DNA of 64,000 nucleotides, taken from Grimontia kaedaensis (GTDB lineage: Bacteria > Pseudomonadota > Gammaproteobacteria > Enterobacterales > Vibrionaceae). Where the stretch lies: positions 3,694,659 to 3,758,658 of the forward strand of contig NZ_CP082275.1 of NCBI RefSeq assembly GCF_023746615.1, read 5' to 3'. Numbering within the stretch: the stretch's first letter is position 1; every line of letters starts with the position of its first letter. Made by a program: the position numbers and the translations under genes. Shown piece after piece: positions 12,466 through 21,275 of the stretch. The notes beneath the pieces were generated by a model. The model saw only the letters and a list, made by a program, of their open reading frames with translations, did not search any database and was not told where the DNA came from.

Positions 12466-13602
12466 ATGAATGTGCTGGTTCTCGGTGCCGGACAGCTGGC
12501 ACGTATGATGGCGCTGGCAGGTGCCCCCCTAAACCTTAAGATTAGCGCGTACGATGTGCGAAGCGGCAACCTTGTACACCCAGTCACGCTGGAAGTACTT
12601 GGGCAAGGTCTGGAAAACGGGATTGCCGATGCCGACGCAATTACTGCCGAGTTTGAACACATCGCGCCGGACGTACTGGACGTCTGTCAGGCCAGCGGTA
12701 AATTCTACCCTGGTGAAACCGCCATCCTGACCGGCGGTGACCGTCGTCTGGAAAAAGCTTTGCTGGATAAAGCTGGTGTAGCCAATGCCCGTTATCAGGT
12801 GATTGAATCGCGAGAAGATTACGATTCAGCAATCGCCAACATCGGCCTGCCTCTCATCCTGAAAAGCGCCCTTGATGGCTATGACGGCAAAGGCCAGTGG
12901 CGCCTGAAGCCAGATTCAGATATTGAATCAGTGTGGCAGGATATCGACCAGTTCCTCAAAACCTCTCCACAAGGTGCGCGTCAGTGTGTGATTGCCGAAG
13001 AATTTGTGCCGTTTGACCGCGAAGTGTCATTAATCGGTGCGCGCAATGCCAAAGGTGATTTGGAAATTTACCCACTGACCGAGAATATCCACACCAACGG
13101 TATCTTGAGCGTGTCGGTGGCAGCCGGTGACAATGATGCAGTACAGGCTCAGGCTGAAGCCATGTTTAAAGCAGTGGCAGACACACTGGATTATGTCGGC
13201 GTACTGGCGATTGAGTTTTTTGATGTCGGCGGCAACCTCAAAGTGAACGAGATAGCGCCGCGCGTACACAACTCCGGTCACTGGACACAGCAAGGTGCTG
13301 AGGTCTGTCAGTTTGAGAACCATCTTCGCGCTGTCTGTGGCTTACCGCTTGGCAGTGCCAAACGCATCCGTCCGACTGCGATGATCAACATCGTCGGTGA
13401 AGTAACTGTCCCGACGGATGTCATGGGACTGGCGCATGTGCATTGGTACGACAAAGCGCCGCGACCGGGCCGCAAGATTGGCCACATCAACCTTTGCGCA
13501 GACAATGCAAAGGCGTTGGGTGAAGCACTTCAGGAAGTCGCAAAACACTTGGACGACACTGAGTTTCCCGCCCTTCAAAGTGCCGCAGAAACATTAAGCT
13601 GA
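12466..13602 (+). CDS. purK: N5-carboxyaminoimidazole ribonucleotide synthase
   Basis: 378-residue ATP-grasp enzyme that carboxylates AIR with bicarbonate and ATP to N5-CAIR, the substrate of PurE. The N-terminal Rossmann-like start LVLGAGQLARMMALAG, the ATP-grasp segments LILKSALDGYDGKGQW and EEFVPFDREVSLI, and the metal-binding NEIAPRVHNSGHWT are visible. Coupled to purE (two-base gap) and followed by a strong terminator. Confidence 0.98.
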   Translation: MNVLVLGAGQLARMMALAGAPLNLKISAYDVRSGNLVHPVTLEVLGQGLENGIADADAITAEFEHIAPDVLDVCQASGKFYPGETAILTGGDRRLEKALLDKAGVANARYQVIESREDYDSAIANIGLPLILKSALDGYDGKGQWRLKPDSDIESVWQDIDQFLKTSPQGARQCVIAEEFVPFDREVSLIGARNAKGDLEIYPLTENIHTNGILSVSVAAGDNDAVQAQAEAMFKAVADTLDYVGVLAIEFFDVGGNLKVNEIAPRVHNSGHWTQQGAEVCQFENHLRAVCGLPLGSAKRIRPTAMINIVGEVTVPTDVMGLAHVHWYDKAPRPGRKIGHINLCADNAKALGEALQEVAKHLDDTEFPALQSAAETLS

Positions 13603-13623
13603 ATGAGCCAAGCCCAAAACGAG

Positions 13624-13650
13624 AAAAGCCGCTGCTAGCGGCTTTTTTTT
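13624..13650 (+). terminator. Rho-independent terminator of purEK
   Basis: AAAAGCCGCT, loop GCT, AGCGGCTTTTTTTT: perfect 8-bp stem with a long T-run. Confidence 0.92.
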
Positions 13651-13676
13651 CTAATACCAAACACGGCGAATTTGGG

Positions 13677-14243
13677 TCATAGCCCCTGTTTGTGTTGACA
13701 CTTTTTATCCGCACAGACTTTCACAATGCCCGCCGCCAGCTTTTTCTCAAGCAGCAGCGGATATCCGCAAACCTCACAGTTGCCCTTGATAGGCTTAAGG
13801 TTCACGGCGAATTTGCATTTCGGGTAAGCGTCACACGCATAGAAGGCTTTACCAAAACGCGATTTCTTCTCGTGCAGTTTTCCTTTGCGGCACTCAGGAC
13901 AGTTGATGTCCATGGTTTCCGCTTCAGGTTCCTGATCGCGCTTTTCGATATGTTGGCATTCCGGATACGCCGAACAGCCGATGAACATGCCGAAACGTCC
14001 TTGGCGGAGCACCAACTCGTTGCCACATTCCGGGCACGGCATGCCAAGCTCTTTCACTATGTGCCCATCATTGTGGTTAAGTGACTCGATGAAATCACAA
14101 GCCGGGTAGCCAGTACACGCTTTGAAAGGGCCGCGTTTACTGTGCTTGATAACAAGAGCGCTGCCACATTTAGGGCAGCGCTCTTCATTTTCCAGCGCAT
14201 GTTCATGGGCGCTGAATAGGGAATCGTCAATTTTTCCAGCCAA
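13677..14243 (-). CDS. yrdD: Topoisomerase-type C4 zinc-finger protein YrdD
   Basis: 188 residues built almost only of C4 zinc ribbons like those at the C-terminus of topoisomerase I. Four Cys clusters are visible: CPKCG...CTGYPAC (residues ~23-49), CPECG...CSAYPEC (~70-95), CPECRKG...CDAYPKC (~115-142) and CEVCG...CADKKC at the end. It probably binds single-stranded DNA, but its role is unknown. It is the last gene of the lysM-dprA-smg-yrdD operon, 17 bases after smg. Confidence 0.9.
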   Translation of the reverse strand: MAGKIDDSLFSAHEHALENEERCPKCGSALVIKHSKRGPFKACTGYPACDFIESLNHNDGHIVKELGMPCPECGNELVLRQGRFGMFIGCSAYPECQHIEKRDQEPEAETMDINCPECRKGKLHEKKSRFGKAFYACDAYPKCKFAVNLKPIKGNCEVCGYPLLLEKKLAAGIVKVCADKKCQHKQGL

Positions 14244-14260
14244 AACAGACCAGCCTCAAA

Positions 14261-14737
14261 TCAGTGAAGGTATTCATCTTCCGCTGTGCTGTAGAGTAAC
14301 TCTTCCATTTGATCGTACGCGCGCTCGTTGCCGGGCACGTTAAACAGCACCATCAGGATCACCCATTTCAGATCTTCCAGCACAAATTCCTGCGTATCGA
14401 GCTCCATAACACGGTCAATCACCATCTCACGGGTTTCAGGGCTCAGTACACTGATTTGCTCAAGGAAAGTCAGAAAACCTCGGCTCTCGGTATCCAGTCG
14501 ATCCATCTCTTTTGGGGTATAGATACGAACAGAAGTGAGCGCACCGCCAGTAAGGTATGGGGTTTTGTCGGCGTCTTGAAGTAGCGCCAGCTTTTCAAGC
14601 CAGTTCAGCGCTTTGTATATATCGTCTTGATGAAATCCAGCTCTGGAGAGTTCATCAGCCAGTTCGTCCTGATCCACCATCAACTCAACATCGCTGTGGA
14701 TATAGGTTTCAAACAGGTACATTAAGATGTCCATCAT
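14261..14737 (-). CDS. smg: Smg/DUF494 family protein
   Basis: 158-residue, strongly acidic, all-helical protein of the DUF494/Smg family (MMDILMYLFETYIHSD, ELADELSRAGF). Its place next to dprA is conserved in gammaproteobacteria, but no function is established. It begins two bases after the dprA stop, so translation is probably coupled. Confidence 0.93.
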   Translation of the reverse strand: MMDILMYLFETYIHSDVELMVDQDELADELSRAGFHQDDIYKALNWLEKLALLQDADKTPYLTGGALTSVRIYTPKEMDRLDTESRGFLTFLEQISVLSPETREMVIDRVMELDTQEFVLEDLKWVILMVLFNVPGNERAYDQMEELLYSTAEDEYLH

Positions 14738-14739
14738 GG

Positions 14740-15837
14740 CTATCCCCTCCTCGTTCTGACATAACCACCGGGTACCGCTGTTACCAGCCCCTGTAGCTCA
14801 AGTTCTAACAACTGCATCATGATTTCGTGAACGGGTTCATCGCAGATTTCTGCAAGCACATCGACACACCTTGCTTCATTTCCTACGTTAGCCAACAGTT
14901 CAGGAAATGGCAATTCTTCTTGCAAAACTTGGGCCTGAGCGACCTCCAACTGGTGGTTTATTGCACAGCCGGCCAATGCGCCAACCTGCTCTAAAATTTC
15001 GTCCACCGACTCCACCAGAAAAGCACCCTGCTTTATCAAGCCGTTACTGCCTTTCGCATGCGGGTTATGGATAGAGCCCGGTAGAGCAAAGACATCCCGC
15101 CCTTGTTCAAGCGCCAATCTGGCGGTGATCAGCGAACCACTCTTCATTGCCGCTTCCACCACCAGCACTCCTGTAGATAGACCGCTGATAATGCGATTTC
15201 GTCTCGGGAAAAATGCAGGTTTTGGCGGCGACCAGGGCCAAAGCTCTGACACCAGTACGCCATTATCCTTGATATCGTCAGACAGTTGGCGGTGTCTGGC
15301 TGGATAAATTTTCTCAAGCCCCGAGCCCAACACGGCAATGGTTTTCCCTTTGCCATCGAGTGCCCCACGGTGCGCCCTGCCATCAATACCCAGTGCCAAA
15401 CCGCTGGTCACGACGACATCGTGAGCGGCAAGCTCTTTGGCAAACGCGTGAGCCAGTGACAAGCCATCGTTAGATGCATGGCGGCTGCCAACCATCGCAA
15501 GTTGCGGCAGTGACAGTATATGGGGATCGCCGTCGACAAATAAAAGAGGGGGAGCACCACTGATTTGTTTTAACAGATAAGGATAACGCGAGTCGGTCAA
15601 GGAAATGATGTGCCTGCCAGGTGCTGATGCCCAGGTCAGGCATTTGTCTATAATGGAAAAGTCAGGTTGTCGCAACGCCTGAATCTGAGCAGGCTTGAAG
15701 CCAAGTGCCGCGAGCTCGATATCCTCCAGCGCGTCCAGTTTGTGGGGTGGGTATCTGCTGATAACCTTAGTGACCGCCTGACTGCCGAGGCGGGGAACGG
15801 CGGCGAGCCTAAGCCACCACTCAAGCTCGCGAGACAT
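14740..15837 (-). CDS. dprA: DNA-processing protein DprA/Smf
   Basis: 365 residues. DprA binds incoming single-stranded DNA and loads RecA during natural transformation. A short N-terminal helix-hairpin-like region precedes the Rossmann core with GSRHASNDGLSLAHAF, VTSGLALGIDGRAHRGAL, AVLGSGLEKIYPARH and PRRNRIISGLSTGVLVVEAA. The C-terminal ~65 residues resemble the DprA winged helix. It starts one base after the lysM-gene stop. Together with comM elsewhere in the window it implies transformation capacity, as known in vibrios. Confidence 0.97.
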   Translation of the reverse strand: MSRELEWWLRLAAVPRLGSQAVTKVISRYPPHKLDALEDIELAALGFKPAQIQALRQPDFSIIDKCLTWASAPGRHIISLTDSRYPYLLKQISGAPPLLFVDGDPHILSLPQLAMVGSRHASNDGLSLAHAFAKELAAHDVVVTSGLALGIDGRAHRGALDGKGKTIAVLGSGLEKIYPARHRQLSDDIKDNGVLVSELWPWSPPKPAFFPRRNRIISGLSTGVLVVEAAMKSGSLITARLALEQGRDVFALPGSIHNPHAKGSNGLIKQGAFLVESVDEILEQVGALAGCAINHQLEVAQAQVLQEELPFPELLANVGNEARCVDVLAEICDEPVHEIMMQLLELELQGLVTAVPGGYVRTRRG

Positions 15838-15838
15838 C

Positions 15839-16873
15839 TTATCCTCCCGCTGCGATGACCGGCATATCCGCTTTCAGTGGCTTATCGGCTTCCACCACCA
15901 TGGCAAGACTGAAGAAAGGATAACTGTGGATAACCAACAAGGTGCCTGCTGATGTTGATGGCAATACTTTCACCACATCGCCGCCACTATTGTCGATATC
16001 GCTGTCATAGCGCATCTCACCCTTAGAGCCTTTCATGGCGACACCTGGCACCACCACCGACAAGGTATGTCCCGTATTGAGGCCGTCCTGTTCACCCAGA
16101 TCAACCACCACAATTTGACGATGTCCGACATAGTTGCTGCCGTAAAGGTGTCCGACCATTCTGCCTTCAACACCATCCGGCGCGGGTTTAGGGTGGAAAA
16201 TCTCTCCGGTTTTCGCACCAAGTGCAGGTAACAGGATATCGTTAGGTTTAATTTCCTGGTTTTGGCGGGTCAGCGTCATTTCAGCAATGCCATCAATCGA
16301 GCGCACCAGCTTAGCTTCACCGACTTTCTTGAGGCTTATCATGCGAACCATGGCATCACCTTTCTCCCGCTCAAAGTCCGTCACGGTACGATAGATAAAC
16401 CACTCTTCGCTGCCTAAAGACTTATCAACAAAAAACGGCGTGCGTTTAGAGATATAACTCCATCCTTCCTGCGCGCCCAATACTCTCGGTGCAAGCAAAT
16501 ATTCACGTTCATGAATGAGGGTGTCATAGGTTAAGAACTGGCGCAGAACCGATGGCGAGGTGCTGTTGATAGGTGTTGAGTCAGTACGGTTAGCGCCTGC
16601 CGTATAAGAGAGCACAGGTTTGCCATCAAGCCAGCTCAGGCCCAGTTTGTCGCCCGGATAGATAAGGTGAGGGTTTTTGATTGCCGGATTGTGTTGCCAA
16701 AGCGTCGGCCAGTGCCAAGGTTTTTCCAGATAAAGGCCCGAAATATCCCAAAGGGTATCGCCTTTTTTCACCGTATAATTTTCAGGAGCATCAGCACTCA
16801 AACGTACTTCCGACGCAGCTATCACGCCTGGCAGCCCCAGTGCCAGACAAAAAATGATAAGCTTTTTAAACAT
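15839..16873 (-). CDS. Secreted LysM domain protein
   Basis: 344 residues from the ATG at 16873, which has GGAG and AAGGG upstream and gives a clean signal peptide (MFKKLIIFCLALGLPGVIAA). The longer frame to 16978 would bury this signal. A LysM domain follows at about residues 33-80 (NYTVKKGDTLWDISGLYLEK), probably binding peptidoglycan in the periplasm. The rest has no motif I recognise. It is the first gene of the dprA operon and is divergent from def, the usual order in vibrios. Confidence 0.9.
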   Translation of the reverse strand: MFKKLIIFCLALGLPGVIAASEVRLSADAPENYTVKKGDTLWDISGLYLEKPWHWPTLWQHNPAIKNPHLIYPGDKLGLSWLDGKPVLSYTAGANRTDSTPINSTSPSVLRQFLTYDTLIHEREYLLAPRVLGAQEGWSYISKRTPFFVDKSLGSEEWFIYRTVTDFEREKGDAMVRMISLKKVGEAKLVRSIDGIAEMTLTRQNQEIKPNDILLPALGAKTGEIFHPKPAPDGVEGRMVGHLYGSNYVGHRQIVVVDLGEQDGLNTGHTLSVVVPGVAMKGSKGEMRYDSDIDNSGGDVVKVLPSTSAGTLLVIHSYPFFSLAMVVEADKPLKADMPVIAAGG

Positions 16874-16993
16874 CCCTTGTCTCCAAAAGCGTACTTTCGA
16901 TTTGGATGCTGTCATTTGAATTGCAAAATGTCTAGAATTAGCCCAATTACAGAAGCCGGATACGGCGCAGTTCAACATATTTAAGAGACGTTT

Positions 16994-17506
16994 ATGAGTG
17001 TATTACAGGTTTTGACCTTCCCGGACGATCGCCTACGCACGGTGGCGAAACCGGTAGAGAGCGTCACACCAGAGATCCAGACCATTGTTGATGACATGCT
17101 GGAAACCATGTACGACGAAGAAGGTATTGGCCTTGCTGCGACCCAGGTGGACATCCACCAGCGCATCGTTGTGATTGATATTTCAGAAACCCGCGATGAG
17201 CCTATGGTGCTGATCAATCCGGAAATTATTGAGAAGCGTGGCGAAGACGGCATCGAAGAAGGCTGTCTGTCTGTTCCTGGCGCTCGCGCACTAGTATCAC
17301 GCGCATCGGAAGTGACGGTTAAAGCACTGGATCGCGACGGCAACGAATACCAGTTCGAAGCGGATGACCTACTGGCTATCTGTGTTCAGCACGAACTGGA
17401 CCACCTTGAAGGCAAACTGTTTGTCGATTACCTGTCGCCCCTGAAGCAACAGCGCATCAAACAGAAGCTGGAAAAAATCAAACGCGCTAACCAAAAAGCC
17501 AGCTGA
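16994..17506 (+). CDS. def: Peptide deformylase
   Basis: 170-residue metalloenzyme that removes the formyl group from nascent proteins. The three family motifs are intact: GIGLAATQ (44-51), EGCLSVPG (89-96, metal ligand Cys91) and HELDH (133-137, two metal ligands and catalytic Glu). fmt follows after seven bases, so formylation and deformylation are encoded together. A possible -10 TAGAAT lies at 16933-16938. Confidence 0.98.
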   Translation: MSVLQVLTFPDDRLRTVAKPVESVTPEIQTIVDDMLETMYDEEGIGLAATQVDIHQRIVVIDISETRDEPMVLINPEIIEKRGEDGIEEGCLSVPGARALVSRASEVTVKALDRDGNEYQFEADDLLAICVQHELDHLEGKLFVDYLSPLKQQRIKQKLEKIKRANQKAS

Positions 17507-17513
17507 GGTTTCC

Positions 17514-18458
17514 TTGAGCGACTCATTGAAAATCGTATTTGCCGGTACGCCGGATTTCGCCGCCCGTCATCTGGCGGCGTTGTTGTCTTCACACCACGAG
17601 GTGGTAGCGGTTTATACCCAGCCTGACCGCCCGGCGGGCCGCGGTAAGAAATTGACTGCCAGCCCAGTAAAGCTGCTAGCGCAGGAACACAACATTCCTG
17701 TTTATCAGCCAGAGAGTCTGAAAGCCGAAGACGCGCAACAAGAGCTAGCTGCCATTGGTGCAGACATCATGGTCGTAGTGGCTTATGGCCTGCTGCTCCC
17801 TAAAGTGGTGCTAGACACACCTCGCCTTGGCTGTATCAATGTTCACGGCTCTATCCTGCCGCGCTGGCGTGGCGCTGCACCTATCCAACGTTCAATCTGG
17901 GCGGGCGATGCAGAGACGGGTGTCACCATCATGCAGATGGATGAAGGTCTGGATACTGGCGATATGCTGAAAATCGCACCCCTGAACATCGACACCAAAG
18001 AAACCAGTGCCACGCTTTATAAAAGATTGGCGGAAATGGGCCCTGAAGCCTTGGTGGAATGTCTGGGTGATATCGCTTCTGGCAAAGCCGTTGCTGAAAA
18101 GCAGGACGATGAGCTTGCCAACTACGCGAAAAAGCTCAGCAAAGAAGAAGCACAAATCGACTGGGCCATGAGCGCCGACGCGATTGAGCGTTGTATCCGT
18201 GCCTTTAATCCGTGGCCGATGAGTCACTTCTCTGTGGCGAACAACAACATCAAAGTCTGGGATGCCGAAGTCGAATCAGAAGACAGCGGCAAGGCACCGG
18301 GCACCATTTTGTCCGCCGACAAGAAAGGTATCCGAGTGGCAACCGGAGAAGGCGTTTTGCGCCTGACATCCATCCAGCCACCGGGCAAAAAAGCCATGAG
18401 CGCGGCAGACATTCTGAACTCCCGCCGCGACTGGTTTGAACCTGGCACCCAACTGTAA
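17514..18458 (+). CDS. fmt: Methionyl-tRNA formyltransferase
   Basis: 314 residues; formylates Met-tRNA(fMet) with 10-formyl-THF. The start is TTG at 17514, with TGAGG just upstream overlapping the def stop. The catalytic trio Asn109, His111 (INVHGSILPRWRG) and Asp147 (DEGLDTGD) is intact. The C-terminal OB-like domain runs from about residue 205. In a def-fmt operon, closed by a terminator. Confidence 0.97.
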   Translation: MSDSLKIVFAGTPDFAARHLAALLSSHHEVVAVYTQPDRPAGRGKKLTASPVKLLAQEHNIPVYQPESLKAEDAQQELAAIGADIMVVVAYGLLLPKVVLDTPRLGCINVHGSILPRWRGAAPIQRSIWAGDAETGVTIMQMDEGLDTGDMLKIAPLNIDTKETSATLYKRLAEMGPEALVECLGDIASGKAVAEKQDDELANYAKKLSKEEAQIDWAMSADAIERCIRAFNPWPMSHFSVANNNIKVWDAEVESEDSGKAPGTILSADKKGIRVATGEGVLRLTSIQPPGKKAMSAADILNSRRDWFEPGTQL

Positions 18459-18463
18459 TTGAG

Positions 18464-18487
18464 AAGGCCAGCTTGCTGGCCTTTTTT
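18464..18487 (+). terminator. Rho-independent terminator after fmt
   Basis: AAGGCCAGC, loop TT, GCTGGCCTTTTTT. Strong stem and T-run between fmt and rsmB. Confidence 0.88.
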
Positions 18488-18527
18488 AGTGGCTCGCATT
18501 CACGTGAGCAAACACTGAGGTATATTC

Positions 18528-19805
18528 ATGAACGTTAGAGCTGTCGCTGCACAGGTTATTTATCAGGTTGTCGACCAAGGACAATCCCTGTCAGCCGCCC
18601 TGCCGCCTGCCCAACAAAAAGTGGCTCCGCGCGATGGCGCCCTGCTGCAGGAGATCTGCTACGGCGTGCTGCGCTGGTTGCCGCGTCTCGAATCCATCAC
18701 TCAATCTCTGATGGACAAGCCACTTAAAGGCAAGCAACGCGTTTTCCATCATTTGATTTTGGTCGGTCTTTACCAGCTCAGCTATATGCGTATTCCAGCC
18801 CACGCGGCGGTTGCTGAAACCGTGAATGCCACCAAGGTACTGAAAAAGCCTCAACTCCGCGGCCTTATCAATGCCGTGCTACGTAATTACCAACGCAATC
18901 AGGAAGCTTTAGATGCCGCCGCTGTCGCGCACGACGCGGGTAAATATGGTCATCCTGGCTGGTTGTTGAAACTGCTACAAAAAGCTTATCCAAGTGAGTG
19001 GGAGCAGGTGGTTGAAGCCAACCATGAAAAGGCACCAATGTGGCTGCGTGTAAACCGCACCCATCACACCCGCGATGCTTACAAAGCCCTTTTGGATGAA
19101 GCAGGCATTGAGACCGCAATCCATCCTGAAGCGGAAGATGCACTGAAACTGGCGACACCTTGTGATGTCACCGCCCTTCCTGGCTTTTCAGAAGGCTGGG
19201 TCTCAGTGCAGGACGCTGCTGCGCAGCTGTCGGTCGACTACCTTAAACCTCAGGCAGGTGAGCTCATACTTGATTGCTGCGCCGCACCAGGCGGAAAAAC
19301 TTGCCACATCCTTGAGCACGAGCCAACGGCAAAGGTTGTTGCAATGGATGTGGACGCAACCCGCCTTACCCGTGTGGAAGAAAACCTCAAACGCCTGAAG
19401 CTCGACGCACAGGTGATTTGTGGCGATGCCCGCACTCCCGGCGAATGGTGGCAGGGTGAGCAGTTTGATCGTATTCTGCTCGACGCACCTTGTTCGGCAA
19501 CGGGTGTTATTCGCCGCCATCCGGACATCAAGTGGCTTCGCCGCGCCGACGATATCGACCAGTTAGTGTCGCTGCAGTCTGAAATTCTTGATGCAATGTG
19601 GGCGCAGCTGAAATCTGGTGGTACGCTGGTCTATGCGACGTGCTCGGTCACCCCGCAAGAAAACGCAGAACAGGTGAAAGCTTTCCTCGCCCGCGCGTCA
19701 GATGCGACATTGGAAACCGGCACACCTGAGCAACCGGGCAGACAAATCCTGCCCGGTCAGGAAAACATGGATGGATTCTATTACGCTGTCCTCAAAAAAG
19801 CGTAA
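18528..19805 (+). CDS. rsmB: 16S rRNA m5C967 methyltransferase
   Basis: 425 residues, SAM-dependent rRNA cytosine-5 methyltransferase (Sun/RsmB). The N-terminal NusB-like RNA-binding region covers about residues 1-140. The methyltransferase has the SAM loop LDCCAAPGGKTCHIL, the DAPCSATGVIRRHPD motif and the catalytic-cysteine motif ATCSVTPQEN. ATG start preceded by CTGAGG. Placed between fmt and trkA as in most gammaproteobacteria. Confidence 0.97.
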   Translation: MNVRAVAAQVIYQVVDQGQSLSAALPPAQQKVAPRDGALLQEICYGVLRWLPRLESITQSLMDKPLKGKQRVFHHLILVGLYQLSYMRIPAHAAVAETVNATKVLKKPQLRGLINAVLRNYQRNQEALDAAAVAHDAGKYGHPGWLLKLLQKAYPSEWEQVVEANHEKAPMWLRVNRTHHTRDAYKALLDEAGIETAIHPEAEDALKLATPCDVTALPGFSEGWVSVQDAAAQLSVDYLKPQAGELILDCCAAPGGKTCHILEHEPTAKVVAMDVDATRLTRVEENLKRLKLDAQVICGDARTPGEWWQGEQFDRILLDAPCSATGVIRRHPDIKWLRRADDIDQLVSLQSEILDAMWAQLKSGGTLVYATCSVTPQENAEQVKAFLARASDATLETGTPEQPGRQILPGQENMDGFYYAVLKKA

Positions 19806-19877
19806 TGGAGTCAGCGCGGGCAGCAACCACGGCCCGCGATAACAATAAAAAATTGAACCGAGGTTCACGCAGACGTT

Positions 19878-21254
19878 ATGAAAATCATCATCTTGGGGGC
19901 TGGACAAGTCGGTGGCACACTGGCTGAAAACCTAGTGGGCGAAAACAACGACATCACCATCGTCGATAAAGACCCCGAGCGACTCAGAGAGCTGCAGGAC
20001 AAATATGATCTTCGTGTGGTGCAAGGCTACGCCAGCCATCCCACCACACTACTGGAAGCCGGCGCACAGGATGCCGACATGCTGGTCGCGGTGACCAACT
20101 CCGACGAAACCAACATGATCGCCTGTCAGGTTGCTTTTACACTCTACAACACGCCCAACCGTGTAGCCCGTATCCGAAGCCCGGAATACCTCGCCACTAA
20201 AGACCAACTGTTTCAGACCGACGCTTGCCCGGTTGAATATCTGATTGCGCCGGAAGAGCTGGTGACCCAGTACATTCAGCGTCTGATTGAATATCCAGGT
20301 GCGCTGCAGGTGGTGAACTTTGCCGATAACAGAGTCGGTCTGGTTGCCGTAAAAGCGTATTACGGTGGTCCACTGGTAGGTAATGCGCTGTCTGCACTTC
20401 GCGAGCATATGCCGCATGTAGATACCCGTGTAGCTGCTATTTTCCGTCGCGACCGCCCTATCCGTCCGCAAGGCACAACCATTATCGAAGCGGACGATGA
20501 AGTCTTTTTCGTGGCAGCAAGTAACCACATCCGCTCGGTGATGAGTGAGCTTCAGCGCCTTGAAAAGCCTTACAAGCGTATCATGATTGTCGGTGGTGGT
20601 AACATCGGTGCAGGCCTCGCGCGAAGCCTTGAGCGCTCCTACAGCGTGAAGCTGATTGAACGCAACCCGCGACGCGCAGAGCAGCTTTCGGAAATTCTCG
20701 AGAACACCATCGTCTTCTGTGGTGATGCTGCAGATCAGGAACTTCTGAGCGAAGAGCATATCGACCAGATTGACGTGTTCATTGCAGTCACCAACGAAGA
20801 CGAATCCAACATCATGTCAGCCATGCTGGCCAAGCGCCTTGGCGCCAAAAAAGTGATGGTGTTGATTCAGCGCGGTGCATACGTGGACTTGGTGCAGGGT
20901 GGTGCTATTGATGTGGCCATATCGCCGCAGCAAGCCACCATTTCAGCGCTGCTGACCCACGTGCGCAAAGCCGACATAGTGAACGTGTCATCGCTACGCC
21001 GCGGCGCAGCAGAAGCGATTGAAGCCATTGCCCACGGCGATTCCAATACCTCGAAAGTGGTGGGACGTGCTATTGGCGACATCAAACTGCCGCCGGGTAC
21101 CACCATTGGAGCGATCGTAAGGGAGGAGGAAGTCCTGATCGCACACGATAAAACCGTTATTCAGCAGGATGATCACGTAGTGATGTTCTTGGTGGATAAG
21201 AAATACATCCCTGACGTGGAAAGGCTGTTCCAGCCAAGTCCATTCTTCCTCTAA
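19878..21254 (+). CDS. trkA: Trk system potassium uptake regulator TrkA
   Basis: 458-residue peripheral membrane protein that binds NAD(H) or ATP and gates the TrkH channel. Two tandem RCK units are visible, each with a nucleotide loop: GAGQVGGTLAENL near residue 7 and GGGNIGAGLARSLE near 239. TrkH follows after 21 bases on the same strand, giving a complete low-affinity K+ uptake unit. Confidence 0.98.
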   Translation: MKIIILGAGQVGGTLAENLVGENNDITIVDKDPERLRELQDKYDLRVVQGYASHPTTLLEAGAQDADMLVAVTNSDETNMIACQVAFTLYNTPNRVARIRSPEYLATKDQLFQTDACPVEYLIAPEELVTQYIQRLIEYPGALQVVNFADNRVGLVAVKAYYGGPLVGNALSALREHMPHVDTRVAAIFRRDRPIRPQGTTIIEADDEVFFVAASNHIRSVMSELQRLEKPYKRIMIVGGGNIGAGLARSLERSYSVKLIERNPRRAEQLSEILENTIVFCGDAADQELLSEEHIDQIDVFIAVTNEDESNIMSAMLAKRLGAKKVMVLIQRGAYVDLVQGGAIDVAISPQQATISALLTHVRKADIVNVSSLRRGAAEAIEAIAHGDSNTSKVVGRAIGDIKLPPGTTIGAIVREEEVLIAHDKTVIQQDDHVVMFLVDKKYIPDVERLFQPSPFFL

Positions 21255-21275
21255 AGACAAAACGCATCACAGTGT